Shown piece by piece: positions 61,503 through 64,000 of a DNA stretch of 64,000 nt (its first letter is position 1; each line of letters begins with the position of its first letter). Below the pieces are notes generated by a model. The model ran no database searches. It was not told where the DNA came from and saw only the letters and a program-made list of their open reading frames with translations. The position numbers were made by a program, and so were the translations under genes. Source of the stretch: Parabacteroides timonensis (GTDB taxonomy: Bacteria > Bacteroidota > Bacteroidia > Bacteroidales > Tannerellaceae); assembly GCF_900128505.1 (NCBI RefSeq), contig NZ_LT669941.1:855526-919525 (forward strand), read 5' to 3'.

Positions 61503-61937
61503 TTATTTTTCGGTAGAAGGATTCTCCTCTTTGTTAATATTGCTTTTTCTCATCATCTGTTCTTTTTTCTTCAGATACATGATACGAGTATCCTGTGGAT
61601 AATAATAATCCATCAGATCCAAATGAGATGCACCATGGCTTACACCATGATAATAACCGGATGGCTTTATATGAAGAAGATCGCTGTTTACACCTTGACG
61701 AAATTCTTCACGTTCGTCATCCACCTGTTCTTCTTCATTAACCGAATCCAATCCGAGTATTTCTCCAATTTTGGCACGTAATTTATTCAACTTGCTAAAC
61801 TGTGAAAGTTCTTCATTATGATGAAACTCCAGAGAGTCGGCCCAAACTGCGATAAGTTTGATCACACCGGCTACAACAAACCCAATAATGAAGGTCAACG
61901 CCATCATTTCCAGGGTAGAAAGTAATAGACTTAACAT
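61503..61937 (-). CDS. oadG: OadG-type gamma subunit
   Basis: The 144-aa protein has one N-terminal membrane segment (about 10-30: MALTFIIGFVVAGVIKLIAVW) and a charged cytoplasmic rest, the layout of the gamma subunit that ties the alpha and beta parts together and binds zinc. It is longer than most OadG (about 80-100 aa) because of an extended tail (YYYPQDTRIMYLKKKEQ onward). It begins the two-gene operon. Confidence 0.75.
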   Translation of the reverse strand: MLSLLLSTLEMMALTFIIGFVVAGVIKLIAVWADSLEFHHNEELSQFSKLNKLRAKIGEILGLDSVNEEEQVDDEREEFRQGVNSDLLHIKPSGYYHGVSHGASHLDLMDYYYPQDTRIMYLKKKEQMMRKSNINKEENPSTEK

Positions 61938-62044
61938 AATTATTTAATTTAATATCTGATATAATGTACTCCAAAGAGCACACGAATTAATCATTGTTTA
62001 CAATCCGCGTAAACAATAAAATAGAAACAATGATAAATGGTAAA

Positions 62045-62437
62045 CTAAATAATGATTTTTCGTAAGACATAGATCCAATGACCTGATCGCATACGAAGAG
62101 ACGAGAATTTTATAGATTGGGTTATTAAATAGGTTTCAGAGATTTTATTCAGAATATTTTGTTCTTTCTGTAAAGACAACTCTAAAAGCCGGGTAGTTAC
62201 TTTAAAAGGACGCTCACATCTGGTAGATATAACTAAAGAACGTGTAGTGAGGCAAAAAGCAGTGTTATGGGTTTGATTCAAATCGTAATTTCTCAATTCA
62301 TCCTGTAATGGATGCTTTTTATTATTGCAGATATAGGTAGTTTCTTTAGGAGATAAAATATCTTCATCTTCAATCTTTACCTGCATATTCAGCAACAACA
62401 GGAAGAGAAACGATAATATCAACAATAATTTTTTCAT
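62045..62437 (-). CDS. small exported protein of unknown function
   Basis: The 130-aa product begins MKKLLLILSFLFLLLLNMQV, a signal peptide, then a short acidic stretch, a Cys (about 37) and a second Cys (about 62). The C-terminal half (RPFKVTTRLLELSLQKEQN) ends in a basic YVLRKIII tail. No family is recognised. A good promoter directly upstream supports it as a real gene. Confidence 0.6.
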   Translation of the reverse strand: MKKLLLILSFLFLLLLNMQVKIEDEDILSPKETTYICNNKKHPLQDELRNYDLNQTHNTAFCLTTRSLVISTRCERPFKVTTRLLELSLQKEQNILNKISETYLITQSIKFSSLRMRSGHWIYVLRKIII

Positions 62438-62444
62438 TAAGACG

Positions 62445-62473
62445 CGAAGATAGAATAGTTATTTAACATACAA
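62445..62473 (-). promoter_or_regulatory. promoter of the 62045 gene
   Basis: TTG (62471-62473), 17 bases and TATCTTCG (62445-62452) on the minus strand; one mismatch in the box. It ends 7 bases before the ATG. Confidence 0.45.
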
Positions 62474-62922
62474 CACTCTTTAGATAATAAATGTTGAAAA
62501 AATTTGTACCGGCGATGAATTCGGGAAAGAATAGGTAAGGATAAAGAGTTCACAATAGTCCTATTAAACATAATCTTAATTATAAACAATAGAACTATAA
62601 AGATATCAGAGGCATTTCCAGGTAATAAAAAATCCGTATATAACTTCACAGTTACATACGGACCAAACAAATAACAAACTCTACTTATATGAAAAAACAA
62701 ATACTACTAACATAATTATTACAGAATCTTTTAAGTCCTGTTTATCATTATAACAATGATAAGCTTTATTTGGTTCTGACTCCCGGAATAATTTTCTATT
62801 ATTTTTTCTATACCTTATAATGTATATCCTAAAACTAATTCCGGCACAAGAACTATTTTTTATTTGATATTATAACAAGGCATTTATTCTATATGTTTTG
62901 AAATCATATACTAATAAATGCT
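62474..62922. other. AT-rich intergenic stretch, nothing recognised
   Basis: The one open frame here (62437-62700, minus) covers the promoter of the downstream gene and has no family features, so it is not taken as a gene. No RNA or repeat is clear. Confidence 0.45.
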
Positions 62923-62968
62923 AAAAAGGCATGTATGGCATCTTTTCCCGATACTTTACATGCCTTTT
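62923..62968 (-). terminator. terminator of the 55-aa gene
   Basis: AAAAAGGCATGTA (62923-62935) pairs with TACATGCCTTTT (62957-62968). It lies 22 bases past the stop at 62990 on the minus strand. Confidence 0.75.
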
Positions 62969-62989
62969 CATATTCAATATTTATTCTTT

Positions 62990-63157
62990 TCAAACAAAAG
63001 CAATATACATATCCATATATTTAATACTCTGCCTGTTAGCTAAATTCTCCTTTGCTATTTTCTCACAATCTTCTATATCCATTCCATTTTCAGGAACACT
63101 CCAGTACCACAGCATGGGTGCTTGATTTTCTCTTTCTGTTGTTTCCATTTTTTCCAT
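62990..63157 (-). CDS. 55-aa small protein
   Basis: The frame from the ATG at 63157 to the TGA at 62990-62992 encodes MEKMETTERENQAPMLWYWS followed by an acidic, helical tail (DIEDCEKIAKENLANRQS). Codon use looks normal and a good terminator follows. The function is unknown; there is no signal peptide. Confidence 0.55.
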   Translation of the reverse strand: MEKMETTERENQAPMLWYWSVPENGMDIEDCEKIAKENLANRQSIKYMDMYIAFV

Positions 63158-63508
63158 TTTAAATTCAACTTCATATATAAGACAGGAAAAGATAAAATAC
63201 CCCTATTGTCTTCCTATATATTTTTTTATACAACCTACTTCTTGCACTTTTTGTTATTTTGTTTCATATCAACAGTGATTTATTTGCGCAATCTAAAAGC
63301 CACGTATAACAAAGTGATTAAGAAACTGCGATTTATATCTCCATCGGACAGTCCCTTTTCAAATCTTTATATACAGGTCCCTCCCACCCGTAAACGGGCT
63401 CTCGCGAAAGAGGAATTAAAAAGATTATCTGAACTCGATCTTTCTGATACCCCTGAGAAATTTGCTGCTCTCCATCTGGCTTTAAAAAAAAGAAAACTTG
63501 AACGGTGA
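63122..63508 (+). CDS. possible small membrane protein (start unsure)
   Basis: An open frame of 128 codons. The first 60 are Phe-rich and low-complexity and overlap the 55-aa gene on the other strand, so the real start must lie later, if there is a gene. The last 55 (from about PSDSPFSNLYIQVPPTRKRA) look protein-like, with a Lys/Glu/Leu helical tail. Reported only as a possibility. Confidence 0.3.
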   Translation: MIFSFCCFHFFHFKFNFIYKTGKDKIPLLSSYIFFYTTYFLHFLLFCFISTVIYLRNLKATYNKVIKKLRFISPSDSPFSNLYIQVPPTRKRALAKEELKRLSELDLSDTPEKFAALHLALKKRKLER

Positions 63509-63594
63509 TTATACACATTATATACGTAGTAAAATATTGGAGCGACCCTACAAGTTAAGATCACACCGGAAATGAAAAGGATCATCCATCTGTA

Positions 63595-63735
63595 TTACCG
63601 TAAAGACAGCATCTGTTCCGCGTACATTGGTTGTGCAATAGCTGAAGACATTCCTCCTATACGAGTACCGGAACGATCGTACTGTTGTATTTTTAAATGA
63701 TTCTCATTTATTCGCTTTACTTCCCTTTTTTCCAT
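63595..63735 (-). CDS. possible 46-aa small protein
   Basis: The frame from the ATG at 63735 to the TAA at 63595 encodes MEKREVKRINENHLKIQQYD, then RSGTRIGGMSSAIAQPMYAE and a short tail. It starts like the 55-aa gene 440 bases away (MEK). Codons look ordinary. No function is known. Confidence 0.4.
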   Translation of the reverse strand: MEKREVKRINENHLKIQQYDRSGTRIGGMSSAIAQPMYAEQMLSLR

Positions 63736-63830
63736 TTTTATTCTGTTTTCAATCATTATCTCTTTCTTTTTTTACGCACATTAACAGAGAGATGATTTCC
63801 TTGTGGTTGTTGTATAGAGATTGGAAGAGA

Positions 63831-63877
63831 TAACAAAAAAACAGCGGAGTTATACTTTCGATGAAGTATACTCCGCT
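63831..63877 (-). terminator. terminator of the gene at the right edge
   Basis: AGCGGAGTTATACTT (63843-63857) pairs with AAGTATACTCCGCT (63864-63877), one bulge. A-run 63835-63841 gives a T-run on the minus strand. Confidence 0.75.
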
Positions 63878-63912
63878 GCTCTGTTATAACAATAAAAAGT
63901 TGCGCTTTACTT

Positions 63913-64000
63913 TTAGTTTTCGTCTTCCATATCCCTATTTACATTCTGTGCATTAAGAGAATTATTGATCTCCTGACTAAACTCATTCAACAAGTCAATA
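63913..64000 (-). CDS. unknown protein, last 28 residues (partial)
   Basis: On the minus strand the frame enters at the window edge and reads IDLLNEFSQEINNSLNAQNV then NRDMEDEN before TAA at 63913-63915. A terminator follows it, which supports a real gene end. The family cannot be told from so little. Confidence 0.5.
   Translation of the reverse strand, partial: IDLLNEFSQEINNSLNAQNVNRDMEDEN

Noticed and set aside
62437..62700. 87-codon open frame on the minus strand
   Set aside because: It covers the promoter of the 62045 gene, has poor codon quality and no recognisable features, and ends exactly at the next start.

Overview
The window looks like a chromosomal segment of a gut Bacteroidales, most likely Parabacteroides or a close relative. 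The evidence is the promoter form (TTG, about 19 bases, then TAnnTTTG), seen upstream of many genes, and the presence of NigD-like, DUF4876, DUF6850 and DUF4988 lipoproteins, a TonB-dependent receptor, a TPR-AraC regulator and a type II pantothenate kinase. The genus is inferred from overall character; no search was possible.

Left flank (1-6500): the end of a DUF5686 outer-membrane protein, a BamA/TamA-like barrel, a PAS histidine kinase, a patatin phospholipase fused to an outer-membrane barrel, and three tandem tRNA-Arg(ACG) genes closed by a bidirectional hairpin.

Centre (6530-28386, all minus strand): a complete extracellular contractile injection system (eCIS) of the kind described in Bacteroidales as BIS, related to Afp, PVC and MAC particles. 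In transcription order it encodes a DUF4255 tail-terminator protein, an unknown 253-aa protein, two paralogous sheaths, two tube proteins, a 60-aa DUF5908 protein, a LysM tube-baseplate adaptor, a VgrG-like spike, a PAAR tip, a gp25 wedge protein, an M15 peptidase, an HU-like DNA-binding protein, a 202-aa probable cargo protein, two large baseplate proteins with a 217-aa fibre-like protein between them, a tape measure, a DUF4157 (eCIS-core) protein and an AAA+ ATPase. The 202-aa protein is the most interesting item. It is AT-richer than its neighbours, begins with the same FVDNRS leader as the DUF4157 protein, and carries a D...ExK...Q pattern typical of PD-(D/E)XK nucleases. The HU gene is preceded by three palindromes spaced exactly 23 bases apart.

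Next (28530-37924): a TPR-AraC regulator in a small operon with a ferredoxin, directly upstream of the injection-system promoter; a TonB-dependent receptor, DUF4876 lipoprotein and DUF6850 barrel operon; a membrane AraC regulator; and a lone LytTR protein. A decayed IS1182-like element follows (38061-39435).

39483-50918 holds a NigD-like lipoprotein, an acyltransferase, MarC, pantothenate kinase and two small regulators. It also has a 1286-aa GH31 glycosidase flanked by relics of a LytTR two-component system and of a VWA protein, then a collagen-repeat DUF4988 lipoprotein. The right flank is housekeeping: htpG, clpC, gyrA, a TPR protein and the beta and gamma subunits of a sodium-pumping decarboxylase. 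It ends in a sparsely coding stretch with very small genes.
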